From: Natrinema pallidum DSM 3751
GTDB lineage: Archaea; Halobacteriota; Halobacteria; Halobacteriales; Natrialbaceae
DNA: 39,731 nt
NCBI RefSeq assembly: GCF_000337615.1
Contig: NZ_AOII01000041.1
Location: 72,858-112,588, forward strand
Reading direction: 5' to 3'
In this document: positions 1-6,956 of the stretch, in pieces
Layout: every line of letters begins with the position of its first letter
How positions within the stretch are numbered: position 1 is the stretch's first letter
The notes under the pieces: generated by a model
Databases searched by the model: none
What the model was told of the DNA's origin: nothing
Seen by the model: the letters and a program-made list of their open reading frames with translations, nothing else
Translations under genes and position numbers: made by a program

Positions 1-22
1 CAGAGATGTGTATAAGAGACAG
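1..22. other. Nextera/Tn5 mosaic-end adapter (left contig end)
   Basis: Positions 4-22 are exactly the 19-bp Tn5 mosaic end used in Nextera libraries (AGATGTGTATAAGAGACAG). This is library-preparation sequence left in the assembly, not chromosome. The three bases before it (CAG) match the last bases of another mosaic end, so a tandem adapter is possible. Genomic sequence starts at about 23. Confidence 0.97.
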
Positions 23-234
23 CGCTGGTCCCGCAATCGGTCGTCGAGATGAACCTTCATCTGGCCTACGAGAACGCGGATGAACTCGAGCTGAAACGAT
101 GGGTTGTCCCGCTGACACGCCTGTTAGGCGTTGTTTCCCTGCTCGCTGGCCTGTTCGCGACGCCGGTCGATACGCCGACGGACTCGGACGCGCCTCGACG
201 CGACGGGGCGGCAGAAACTTACCGGGCATCGTAG
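23..234 (+). CDS. C-terminal fragment of an unidentified, probably membrane-attached protein (5' end cut by contig end)
   Basis: A reading frame enters from the contig edge and stays open to TAG at 232-234, giving about 70 residues. Because codons before the ATG at 49 are also open and continue into the adapter, that ATG is probably internal and the gene is cut. The fragment has a charged stretch (LAYENADELELKRW) followed by a hydrophobic segment of about 20 residues (LLGVVSLLAGLFATP) and a polar acidic tail, which suggests a last transmembrane helix with a short tail. I do not recognise the family. It converges with rpiA, which ends 22 bp away on the other strand. A small complete gene starting at 49 cannot be excluded. 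Confidence 0.4.
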
Positions 235-255
235 AGGACGGGCTGTCGAATCGGC

Positions 256-963
256 TCAATACTGGTGAACGTCGACGCCGTCTTCGGTGCCGACGTAGGC
301 CGCGTCGGCCATCCCGACGAACAGGCCGTGTTCGACGACGCCCGGAACCGTAGAGAGTCGCGTCGCCAGTCGGTCGGGGTCGTCGATCGGGCCGAACTCG
401 CAGTCCAGCACCAGATTGCCGTTGTCGGTCACGACCGGCCCGTCCTTTCGTTCGGCCGCTCTGAGGGTCGCCTCGCCGCCCAGTTCGGTGAGGCGGTCCG
501 CGACGACGGTATGTGCGTCGGGGAGCACTTCGACGGGAACCGAGCGCTCGAGTCGGGCGGTCAGCTTCGAGGGGTCGGCGACGACGACGAATCGATCTGC
601 CGCCGTATCGACGAGTTTCTCGCGCGCATGGGCCGCGCCGCCGCCCTTGATGAGCGCGCCATGAGCGGTGGCATCGGGCGCGTCGACGACCCGATCGGCA
701 CCGTCGATCGCGAGGTCGACGCCGTCTGCGGCGTCGAGATCGGTCAGGGGAATCCCGACTTCCAGCGCCAGTTGCCGGGCTTGAAACGAGGTCGGGATGC
801 CCCGGACATCGAGGCCGTCGTCGATCGCCCGTCCGATCGCCCGGATGGCGTGGGCGGTCGTCGACCCGGTGCCGAGTCCGACCACGAATCCGTTCTCGAC
901 GTCCGCAACCGCCCGTTCACCGGCGCGCCGTTTCGCTGCATCGGAACCGCCGTCCGTCTTCAT
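256..963 (-). CDS. rpiA: Ribose-5-phosphate isomerase A
   Basis: Interconverts ribose 5-phosphate and ribulose 5-phosphate in the cytoplasm, supplying ribose for nucleotides. The 235-residue product has the usual RpiA length and all family blocks: phosphate loop GLGTGST at 29-35, DGAD at 87-90, KGGGAAHAREK at 106-116, VPVEV, and DNGNLVLD near the C-terminus. D87, D90 and E115 line up with the catalytic Asp81, Asp84 and Glu103 of the E. coli enzyme, and K106 with Lys94. The residue after DGAD is Arg, where bacterial enzymes have Glu; since the catalytic Asp and Glu residues are kept, activity is expected. The ATG at 963 gives a family-like N-terminus. A T-rich block about 27 bp upstream (987-996) may be the promoter. 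The exporter gene upstream ends 86 bp away and is probably a separate unit. Confidence 0.95.
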   Translation of the reverse strand: MKTDGGSDAAKRRAGERAVADVENGFVVGLGTGSTTAHAIRAIGRAIDDGLDVRGIPTSFQARQLALEVGIPLTDLDAADGVDLAIDGADRVVDAPDATAHGALIKGGGAAHAREKLVDTAADRFVVVADPSKLTARLERSVPVEVLPDAHTVVADRLTELGGEATLRAAERKDGPVVTDNGNLVLDCEFGPIDDPDRLATRLSTVPGVVEHGLFVGMADAAYVGTEDGVDVHQY

Positions 964-1049
964 GGGTGTGCAAGCGAGCGGCGGCGAGAAAAACGTTGCA
1001 CCTCCGCCCGGCCCGTAGCGCTACCGGTTGGCCGCTATGGCCGACCGTA

Positions 1050-1892
1050 TCAGAGGTCGACGTAGTCGAACCGCCAGAGGCCGAGTCCGATCGGGACGGC
1101 GGCCCAGACCGCGAGGATGACGAACCCGAACCAGGGCTCGGCGACGAGCGGCAGCGTCGAGATGTCGTACGCGCTGGCCACCGTGGGACCGGACTGGTTC
1201 AGCACGGCACCGATCGCGGAGCCGTAGGCGGCGTCCGGTGATACCGCGTTGTAGACGAAGTACCAGCCGGGTGGTGACTCCATCAGAAACGTCCCCTCGA
1301 TCACATAGAGGAGGATCGTGCCGACGATCCCCCAGATGACTTTGAACAGGATCACGACGCAGAGCGCACCGACCGCCGCTCTGGTCGTCGACCGCGTCAT
1401 CGCGGAGAGCCCGACGCCGATGGCGACGTAGACGAGTCCGAACAGTATCGTCACGGCGGTGAACGCGACGTAATCGGTGAGCGAGACCGAACCGACGAAC
1501 GCGAAGAGGCCGAGCAGGCCGATGGTAAAGCCCACGAAGATCGAAACGGCCACGACGCCAGTCCGGCCGAGCACCTTCCCGAGAACGACGTCGCGACGGC
1601 GGTGCGGGAGACCGAGCAGGAACTTCAGACTGCCGCTCTCTCGCTCGCCGGCGATCGCACCGTATCCGACGATCAGGGCGATAATCGGGACGAGAAACCC
1701 GGCGGGTGCCTGGAGAGTGAGGACCAGTTCGATCGTCGACTGGGCACTGGCGTCGTCGGACAGTCCCGAGAGCCACGATGCGAGGGCCGCGCCGCCGACG
1801 GTAAACAGGGCGAACAGGACGGTCAACCCGATCAGCACGCGCGACCGAATCGCATCCCGGAAATCCTTCTTCGCGACGATGATCGCACTCAT
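1050..1892 (-). CDS. ABC-2 type exporter permease (NosY-like)
   Basis: Membrane subunit of an ABC exporter of the ABC-2/NosY type. It has 280 residues with about six hydrophobic segments: residues 19-41, then 62-80, and four further helices in the second half. Between helices 2 and 3 lies the conserved cytoplasmic signature GERESGSLKFLLGLPHRRRD, the coupling region typical of this family. Its start overlaps the stop of the upstream ATPase by 4 bp (ATGA, 1889-1892), so the two are translationally coupled and form one transporter. The substrate is unknown; haloarchaeal relatives are usually annotated only as ABC-2 permeases. A copper-processing (NosY) role is not supported because no nos genes are nearby. 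Confidence 0.88.
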   Translation of the reverse strand: MSAIIVAKKDFRDAIRSRVLIGLTVLFALFTVGGAALASWLSGLSDDASAQSTIELVLTLQAPAGFLVPIIALIVGYGAIAGERESGSLKFLLGLPHRRRDVVLGKVLGRTGVVAVSIFVGFTIGLLGLFAFVGSVSLTDYVAFTAVTILFGLVYVAIGVGLSAMTRSTTRAAVGALCVVILFKVIWGIVGTILLYVIEGTFLMESPPGWYFVYNAVSPDAAYGSAIGAVLNQSGPTVASAYDISTLPLVAEPWFGFVILAVWAAVPIGLGLWRFDYVDL

Positions 1893-2827
1893 TGTATCAC
1901 CCCCGCACTGCCGGCCGCGTCCGAGGTGTAGGCGACGAACAGGTCCTCGAGCGAGGAGTCGTCGGTTTCGAAGTCCTCGACTGAGACGCCGTGCTCCTCG
2001 ATTCGCCGCAGTACGGTCGTCTTCGCGCGGTCCTCGCAGGCGACGATGAGGGTCCGGCCCTCGGGCTCCACCGACGACACGCCGTCGATGGATTCGATCG
2101 CCGCGAGCGCGGCCGCGGAATCGTCGGGGATGCGGTCGAGCGTCACGCGGAGCCGGGTCTGGGTCGGCATCGAGTCGCGGAGGCCGTCGATGGTGTCCTC
2201 GGCGATCAGGTGGCCATCACGGAGAATGCCGACGCGGTCACAGACCGCCTCGACCTGCCCGAGAACGTGCGAGGAAAAGAAGATGGTCGCACCGCGGGCG
2301 TTCTCCTCACGGATGATTTCCCGCATCTCGCGGGCCCCGTTCGGGTCGAGGCCGGTCGAGGGCTCGTCGAGGATCAGCAGATCGGGCTCGCCGACAAGGG
2401 CCGTCGCGAGCATGAGCCGCTGGGCCATCCCTTTCGAGTAGCCGCCGGCTTTCTTCCCGGCGGCGTCGGCGATTCCGACCCGCTCGAGGAGTTCGTCGGG
2501 GTCGTCGTCGGCCGCTTTCGATTCGATCGCGAACTCGACGTGCTGGCGACCGGTCAGGCGGTCGTACAGCGTGGCCCCTTCGGGAAGGATGCCAGTCCGC
2601 TTGCGGATCTCGAGGCTATCCGATCGTGCGTCCAGATCGAAGACGCGGACGTCGCCGCGAGTCGGCCGGATGAAATCGAGCACGAGGTTGATCGTCGTGG
2701 ACTTGCCCGCGCCGTTGGGGCCGAGAAAGCCGTATATGTCTCCGCTCTCGACGGTGAGGTCAAGTCCGTCGAGTGCCAGTTCGGTGCCGTATCGTTTCGT
2801 CACGCCGGAGATATCGATCGCGGTCAC
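1889..2827 (-). CDS. ABC exporter ATPase subunit (ABC-2 partner)
   Basis: Nucleotide-binding subunit for the adjacent permease. The 312-residue protein has Walker A GPNGAGKST at 36-44, the signature YSKGM at 130-134, Walker B LLILDEP around 150-156 and the switch histidine H187. After the ATPase core there is a C-terminal domain of about 95 residues, common in CcmA/NatA-like ATPases of ABC-2 exporters. The start is a GTG at 2825-2827. It lies about 30 bp from a good TATA element (plus strand GATATAAATA, 2855-2864), so the transcript is probably leaderless or nearly so. It is the first gene of a two-gene operon with the permease (4-bp overlap). The cargo is unknown. Confidence 0.9.
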   Translation of the reverse strand: MTAIDISGVTKRYGTELALDGLDLTVESGDIYGFLGPNGAGKSTTINLVLDFIRPTRGDVRVFDLDARSDSLEIRKRTGILPEGATLYDRLTGRQHVEFAIESKAADDDPDELLERVGIADAAGKKAGGYSKGMAQRLMLATALVGEPDLLILDEPSTGLDPNGAREMREIIREENARGATIFFSSHVLGQVEAVCDRVGILRDGHLIAEDTIDGLRDSMPTQTRLRVTLDRIPDDSAAALAAIESIDGVSSVEPEGRTLIVACEDRAKTTVLRRIEEHGVSVEDFETDDSSLEDLFVAYTSDAAGSAGVIQ

Positions 2828-2854
2828 GTTAATTATCCAAGTTATTTACGTGCG

Positions 2855-2864
2855 GATATAAATA
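2855..2864 (-). promoter_or_regulatory. TATA box for the ABC-2 exporter operon
   Basis: On the minus strand the element reads TATTTATATC, centred about 32 bp before the GTG start at 2827. This fits archaeal TATA spacing with a leaderless or very short leader. The flanks are also locally AT-rich. Confidence 0.6.
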
Positions 2865-3029
2865 CCTTGCTTGGGACCCCATCGCAACCGATCGCCGAGT
2901 GGACGAGTGCGCCAGCGGTAGCATTGCCCGTCGCCGGCCACTGAGCGGAGAGGCGTCTGCCGGTATCGACCGGGTGGCGTCGTCGTTTCGTGCTTGATCT
3001 AGTATATCACTGATGGAAAAGTGAGAAAG

Positions 3030-3038
3030 AAATATAAC
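3030..3038 (+). promoter_or_regulatory. TATA box upstream of the 32-codon ORF and small membrane protein
   Basis: AATATAACA is centred about 30 bp upstream of the ATG at 3065, the start of a short ORF that overlaps the next gene. The spacing predicts a transcript beginning at or just before this ATG. Confidence 0.5.
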
Positions 3039-3064
3039 ACCTATTCGATTATCATCACTTGTAT

Positions 3065-3163
3065 ATGAGAGTACTCACGTCGCGTTCGATCGATCGAAGC
3101 GGTAGCGATCGACACGGGAAACCCGACGGTCGATCGATGGACGAGTCGAACGGGGTGGTGTGA
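3065..3163 (+). CDS. Putative 32-residue leader ORF overlapping the next gene
   Basis: ATG at 3065 opens a 32-codon frame ending in TGA at 3161-3163. This overlaps the ATG of the downstream membrane-protein gene by one base (TGATG), a classic translational-coupling arrangement. A TATA element sits about 30 bp upstream, so this would be the first start codon on a leaderless transcript. The peptide is polar and arginine/serine rich (begins MRVLTSRSIDRSG), with no membrane segment or known motif. It may be a regulatory leader peptide whose translation delivers ribosomes to the next gene, or an unrecognised small protein. The evidence is arrangement only. Confidence 0.4.
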   Translation: MRVLTSRSIDRSGSDRHGKPDGRSMDESNGVV

Positions 3164-3477
3164 TGGTGCAACTCGCCCTCCTCCCACTGCAGGCCGGCGG
3201 CGAAGCCGTCAACGTCGACTCCACGGCGGCCCTCGTCGGGATGATAATCGGGCTCATCATCGGTGTGCTAATCGCGGCCGGTGCCGGATACTGGGTGTAC
3301 AAAGACGCCTCGAAGCGCGAGAACAACGAACTCCTGTGGGCGATCGGCGTCGCGGCGACGCTGTTCATCGTATTTCCGGTCGGAATCATCGTCCTGATCG
3401 CGTATGTCATCGTTCGGGGCAACGAAACGCAACCGGAACCGGTGCAGGAAGGCGGAGCCGCCGGCGGCGACTGGTAG
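3163..3477 (+). CDS. Small two-helix membrane protein, haloarchaeal hypothetical
   Basis: A 104-residue protein with a short hydrophobic N-terminus (VQLALLPLQ), two clear transmembrane segments (about residues 24-46 and 58-82) separated by a short charged loop (KDASKRENNE), and a polar Gly-rich tail. The layout resembles small haloarchaeal membrane proteins with a PLDc_N-like helical hairpin, but I cannot assign a family. I chose the ATG at 3163 because it overlaps the stop of the short upstream ORF (TGATG); a GTG at 3160 directly before it is the alternative. The next gene, a MacB-like ATPase, starts 120 bp downstream on the same strand, so a functional link is possible but unproven. Confidence 0.7.
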   Translation: MVQLALLPLQAGGEAVNVDSTAALVGMIIGLIIGVLIAAGAGYWVYKDASKRENNELLWAIGVAATLFIVFPVGIIVLIAYVIVRGNETQPEPVQEGGAAGGDW

Positions 3478-3597
3478 TCGCCGATCGGCTCGACGCCGAT
3501 CCGGACGCATCGACGACCGGACGGCCGCGCCCCCGCTTCGTTTGCGGCCCGTGCTGTTGCGCCGAACTTTTTTTGAATCGTCCGTGGACGATCCTGC

Positions 3598-4404
3598 ATG
3601 GCACGGGAGACGGCGGTCGCCCTCGAGAACGTCCGCAAGACCTATCGGATCGGCGAACCCGTTCACGCGCTCGACGGGGTCTCCCTCGCGGTGCCGCGGG
3701 GATCGTACACCGCGATCATGGGACCGAGCGGGTCCGGCAAGTCGACCCTGATGAACCTCGTGGGCTGTCTGGACACGCCGACGGCGGGCGAGGTCGTCGT
3801 CGGCGGCCGGCCGGTCGGCGAACTCGAGGACCGCGAACGGACGCGGCTCCGGGGGACGGAGGTGGGGTTCGTCTTCCAGACGTTCAATCTGATGCCGCGG
3901 CTGAACGCCCTCGAGAACGTTGCCCTGCCGCAGTTGTTCCAGGGTATCGATCGGGCCGAACGCCGGGAGCGGGCGCGGGACCTGCTCGAGCGGGTGGGCC
4001 TCGGCGACCGCGCGGAGCACCTGCCGAACGAACTATCGGGGGGCCAGCGACAGCGGGTGGCTCTCGCGCGAGCACTGGTCAACGACCCGGCGATCGTACT
4101 GGCCGACGAACCGTCGGGGAACCTCGATACCGACACCGAAGCGGACATTCTGGACCTCTTCGACGAGTTTCACGCGGCCGGGACGACGATGCTCGTCGTC
4201 ACCCACGAGCGACACGTCGCCGACCGCGCCGACCGCATCGTCCACCTCCTCGATGGGACAATCGAGCGGATCGAGGACCTCGAGCGCGGCAATGACGGTG
4301 GGTCGGCAGTGGACCCGGGACGCGGGACGGAGACGACACCCGACGCGGACGCCGATTCCGAGACGGGGTCGCCGACGGGACGTCGGGAGGCCGATTCCGA
4401 ATGA
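3598..4404 (+). CDS. LolD/MacB-like ABC ATPase
   Basis: ATPase of a MacB/FtsX-class ABC system. It has 268 residues. Motifs are Walker A GPSGSGKST at 42-50, Q-loop FVFQ ending at Q94, signature LSGGQ at 146-150, Walker B IVLADEPSGNLD from 166, and switch H203. The tail after about residue 228 is a disordered acidic Asp/Glu/Ser/Thr-rich extension, typical of haloarchaeal proteins. The gene overlaps the permease start by 4 bp (ATGA, 4401-4404), so the pair is coupled. In this class ATP hydrolysis usually drives mechanical work on extracytoplasmic substrates rather than transport through the membrane. A T-rich block (3568-3575) about 27 bp upstream of the ATG may be the TATA region. Confidence 0.92.
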   Translation: MARETAVALENVRKTYRIGEPVHALDGVSLAVPRGSYTAIMGPSGSGKSTLMNLVGCLDTPTAGEVVVGGRPVGELEDRERTRLRGTEVGFVFQTFNLMPRLNALENVALPQLFQGIDRAERRERARDLLERVGLGDRAEHLPNELSGGQRQRVALARALVNDPAIVLADEPSGNLDTDTEADILDLFDEFHAAGTTMLVVTHERHVADRADRIVHLLDGTIERIEDLERGNDGGSAVDPGRGTETTPDADADSETGSPTGRREADSE

Positions 4405-5711
4405 ATCCGCTCGAGAGCCTGCGTCTATCGTGGCGCTCCATTCGCGGTCACAAGCTCCGATCGGCGCTGACGACGCTGGGGATCGTGATCGGCATCGCGG
4501 CGGTGATCGCGTTCGTCACGCTGGGTGCCAGCCTCCAGGCGGGCATTATCGGCGACATCAGCCCGGACGACCGGCGCAACGTCTACGGCTGGGCCGCCGA
4601 TCCCGACACCGAGGGTGGCCCCTTGGCGGGAGCCCAACCGGTGTTCACCCCGGACGACCTCGACTCGGTTGCGTCGCAACCGGACGTGGCGGCGGCCTAC
4701 GGGTACGCGACGATTCAAACGCAGGCGATCTCGAACGGCAACGAGACGGTCGCACAGGGGAACGGACTGATCGCCACGGGGCCGTCGTACATCCGTGAGG
4801 GCAGGCTGGCCGAGGGCAGGCAATTCGAGCGAGGGGACCGCGAGGCGGTTGTCAATCCCGCGGCGGCGAACCAGTTCGAGGAGAACGTCACTATCGGCGA
4901 CGAACTCACGGTGACGATCCTCGGCGGCGAGCGCACGACGCTCGAGGTGGTCGGCATCACCGACACCAGCGAGGGACAGAGTCCGTTCGAAGGCTTCGAA
5001 TCCTCGCCGCGGGTCTACGTGCCGACGGACCCCTACTACGTGGAGCAGGCGGCCGGGCTGGGAATCGGCGGCGGGAGCGATGGAAGCGGGAACGATACCG
5101 GTGCCGGCAGTGAAAACGGAACCGGCACCGGTGACGCCCGCTTCCTCGCGATCATTATCGAAGCCGACTCCGCCGCCCAGTCCGATATCGACGCCGCCCG
5201 CGAGAGCGCGACCGCCTACCTCGAGAGCGAGCAGTCCGACGCGAGCGAGTTGCTGGGCGACGATCTCGCGGTCACGTTCCAGACGAGTACGGAACTGCTC
5301 CAGCAACTCCAGGACGTGCTGGCTCTGCTGCGGAACTTCATCGTCGGCATCGCGGCTATTTCCCTGCTGGTCGGCTCGATCGGCATCGCGAACATCATGC
5401 TCGTCAGCGTCACCGAACGGACCCGGGAGATCGGCATCATGAAAGCCGTGGGCGCGCAGAACCGCGACGTACTCGGACTCTTCTTGACCGAAGCGGTGAT
5501 CCTCGGCGTCATCGGCGCGATCCTGGGAACGGGGCTGGGGCTGCTCGGCGGCTATCTCGGCGCGCAGTACATCGACCTGCCGCTGGTCTACCCCCTCGAG
5601 TACGTGGCGCTGGCGATCGGCGTCGGAGTCCTCGTCGGGATTCTCGCCGGCCTGTATCCAGCCTGGCGGGCCGCGCGAACGGACCCGATCGATGCGCTCA
5701 GATACGAGTAA
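4401..5711 (+). CDS. MacB/FtsX-family ABC permease
   Basis: Membrane partner of the preceding ATPase. It has 436 residues in the MacB topology: one N-terminal helix (about 24-42), a large extracellular MacB_PCD-like domain (about 45-300), then three C-terminal helices (about 312-335, 362-386 and 398-417) forming the FtsX domain. The cytoplasmic coupling segment ERTREIGIMKAVGA lies between helices 2 and 3, as in the family. The extracellular domain carries a Gly/Ser/Asn low-complexity insert at about residues 221-245, plausibly a flexible loop and a possible N-glycosylation target. The gene starts inside the ATPase stop (ATGA). Substrate unknown; lipoprotein, peptide or antimicrobial handling are all possible for this family. 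Confidence 0.9.
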   Translation: MNPLESLRLSWRSIRGHKLRSALTTLGIVIGIAAVIAFVTLGASLQAGIIGDISPDDRRNVYGWAADPDTEGGPLAGAQPVFTPDDLDSVASQPDVAAAYGYATIQTQAISNGNETVAQGNGLIATGPSYIREGRLAEGRQFERGDREAVVNPAAANQFEENVTIGDELTVTILGGERTTLEVVGITDTSEGQSPFEGFESSPRVYVPTDPYYVEQAAGLGIGGGSDGSGNDTGAGSENGTGTGDARFLAIIIEADSAAQSDIDAARESATAYLESEQSDASELLGDDLAVTFQTSTELLQQLQDVLALLRNFIVGIAAISLLVGSIGIANIMLVSVTERTREIGIMKAVGAQNRDVLGLFLTEAVILGVIGAILGTGLGLLGGYLGAQYIDLPLVYPLEYVALAIGVGVLVGILAGLYPAWRAARTDPIDALRYE

Positions 5712-5779
5712 CCCGTCGTACAAAGCGCTTCACCATCGCTTTCGGCGGTCGGAGCGGCTGGCATCGGTCACGGTCGTGA

Positions 5780-6352
5780 TCACCGATCCGACTCGTACTC
5801 CCGGTCACGGTCCGGGTAGCGATCCCCGTCGGACCCGGCCGATGGGTCCCGATCCGACCGTCCGTCGCGGTCCCACCCTCGCGTCGTCTCGGGATCGCGG
5901 TCCGGGGACGGCGGGACATCGGCAGCGTGGGACGGGCGCTCCGACGCCGTCGAGAAGCCGATCGTGTCCCGCGTCCGCCGTCGTTTCTCGGGATACTGGC
6001 GCGCGAGGTAGGCACCCAGATAGCCACCGAGCACCGAGAACCCGATGGTGTAGACGAGCACGATCAGGAGGGCGACGACGACGAAAATCGAGAGGACGGC
6101 GATGCCGCCGCCCGGAACGCCGCCGAGGAGTCCCAACCCGAGGAACCCGAAGACGAGGGCCCCTCCGGTCGCGATCGGGAGGAACATGACGAATCCGGCT
6201 ATCACGCCCGCGATCGTTCCCGCCCGTCCGTCGGGTCCCTCGAGAAAGCCCGCGACGGCTCCGCCGAGGACGGTCGAGCCGGGGATAAACGAGAGCGCGA
6301 CGCCGACGACGGCACCGATGACCGCGTTGACGAACGTGCGAGTGCTGACCAT
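5780..6352 (-). CDS. Haloarchaeal multi-helix membrane protein (DUF5518-like)
   Basis: A 190-residue protein with four hydrophobic, Gly-rich segments in the first 115 residues. The first two have the pattern GAVVGVALSFIPG...GGAVAGFLEG, resembling the haloarchaeal DUF5518 membrane family. The last 75 residues are a polar, Asp/Arg/Ser-rich tail, probably cytoplasmic and disordered. Function is unknown. A TATA-like element (plus strand GAAAATTG, 6376-6383) is about 27 bp upstream of the ATG, supporting this start. The gene converges with the MacB-like permease; the 68-bp gap contains a weak inverted repeat (AAAGCG...CGCTTT). Confidence 0.75.
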   Translation of the reverse strand: MVSTRTFVNAVIGAVVGVALSFIPGSTVLGGAVAGFLEGPDGRAGTIAGVIAGFVMFLPIATGGALVFGFLGLGLLGGVPGGGIAVLSIFVVVALLIVLVYTIGFSVLGGYLGAYLARQYPEKRRRTRDTIGFSTASERPSHAADVPPSPDRDPETTRGWDRDGRSDRDPSAGSDGDRYPDRDREYESDR

Positions 6353-6719
6353 GCCGAACGGACGACGGGACCGGTGAAAATTGTGGCGGAGAACGGCGTA
6401 AATGGACAGGGGAAACGGTTGTCTCGAAGGGGTACCCGCCGGTCGGTGGCAGCTTCAGTTCGTAGCTGTTCAGTATCACCAGAAGACATATGACCTGGTG
6501 GTGAGAACCCAAATGTGAGTTATGAGACATGATCAGGCCACCACAGAGAAGGGACTCTCGACCCGGCCGGACGGAGTCGGCAAGCGCCGATGGGTCGGTT
6601 CGAAACCACTCACCGCGGTCCGAGACGGTCGAGTTCTCGACCGCCGACGGCGAACGCAGTGTAGCCGCAGGAAGACTCGAGCGGGCGATAGTGGACCCGG
6701 CGAGCAGTGACCGATCACC
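6353..6719. other. Intergenic stretch without a supported gene
   Basis: The left part holds the promoter of the leftward DUF5518-like gene. The rest, to the small membrane gene, has short open frames on both strands without convincing haloarchaeal codon use. I see no repeat, tRNA or clear operator here. Confidence 0.4.
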
Positions 6720-6734
6720 GTGGACCCAACAACG

Positions 6735-6944
6735 ATGACAGAACCAACCATGCTCGGACGGCTGAATGGAGTATTGAAAGAAAACTATCTTCTTCACGCA
6801 GTCATCGCGATGCTCGTCGTTTTCGTTATCAGAATCGGGTTCAACATCTATAACGGAGAGGACCCATCGTTCATCGAAGCAATCGCTTCCGGTGTATTCA
6901 TGGGGGTAATATACTACGGCGGAATGAAATACGGCAGCTCGTAG
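6735..6944 (+). CDS. Small two-helix membrane protein of unknown function
   Basis: A 69-residue protein with two hydrophobic segments: LLHAVIAMLVVFVIRIGF, and a second after NGEDPSFIEA that starts at IASGVFMGVIYYGG. Base composition is nearer 50% GC and clearly less GC3-biased than the neighbours, with AAA, TAT and ATA codons, hinting at recent acquisition or relaxed selection. Possible starts are GTG 6720, ATG 6735 and ATG 6750; I chose 6735 but the choice is weak. It ends 12 bp before the large membrane protein on the same strand and may share its transcript. No family recognised. Confidence 0.6.
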   Translation: MTEPTMLGRLNGVLKENYLLHAVIAMLVVFVIRIGFNIYNGEDPSFIEAIASGVFMGVIYYGGMKYGSS

Positions 6945-6956
6945 TCACCCCGAGGA

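Noticed and set aside
6590-6620. GGTTCGAAACC resembling a tRNA T-arm
   Set aside because: No cloverleaf can be folded from the 80 bases upstream.
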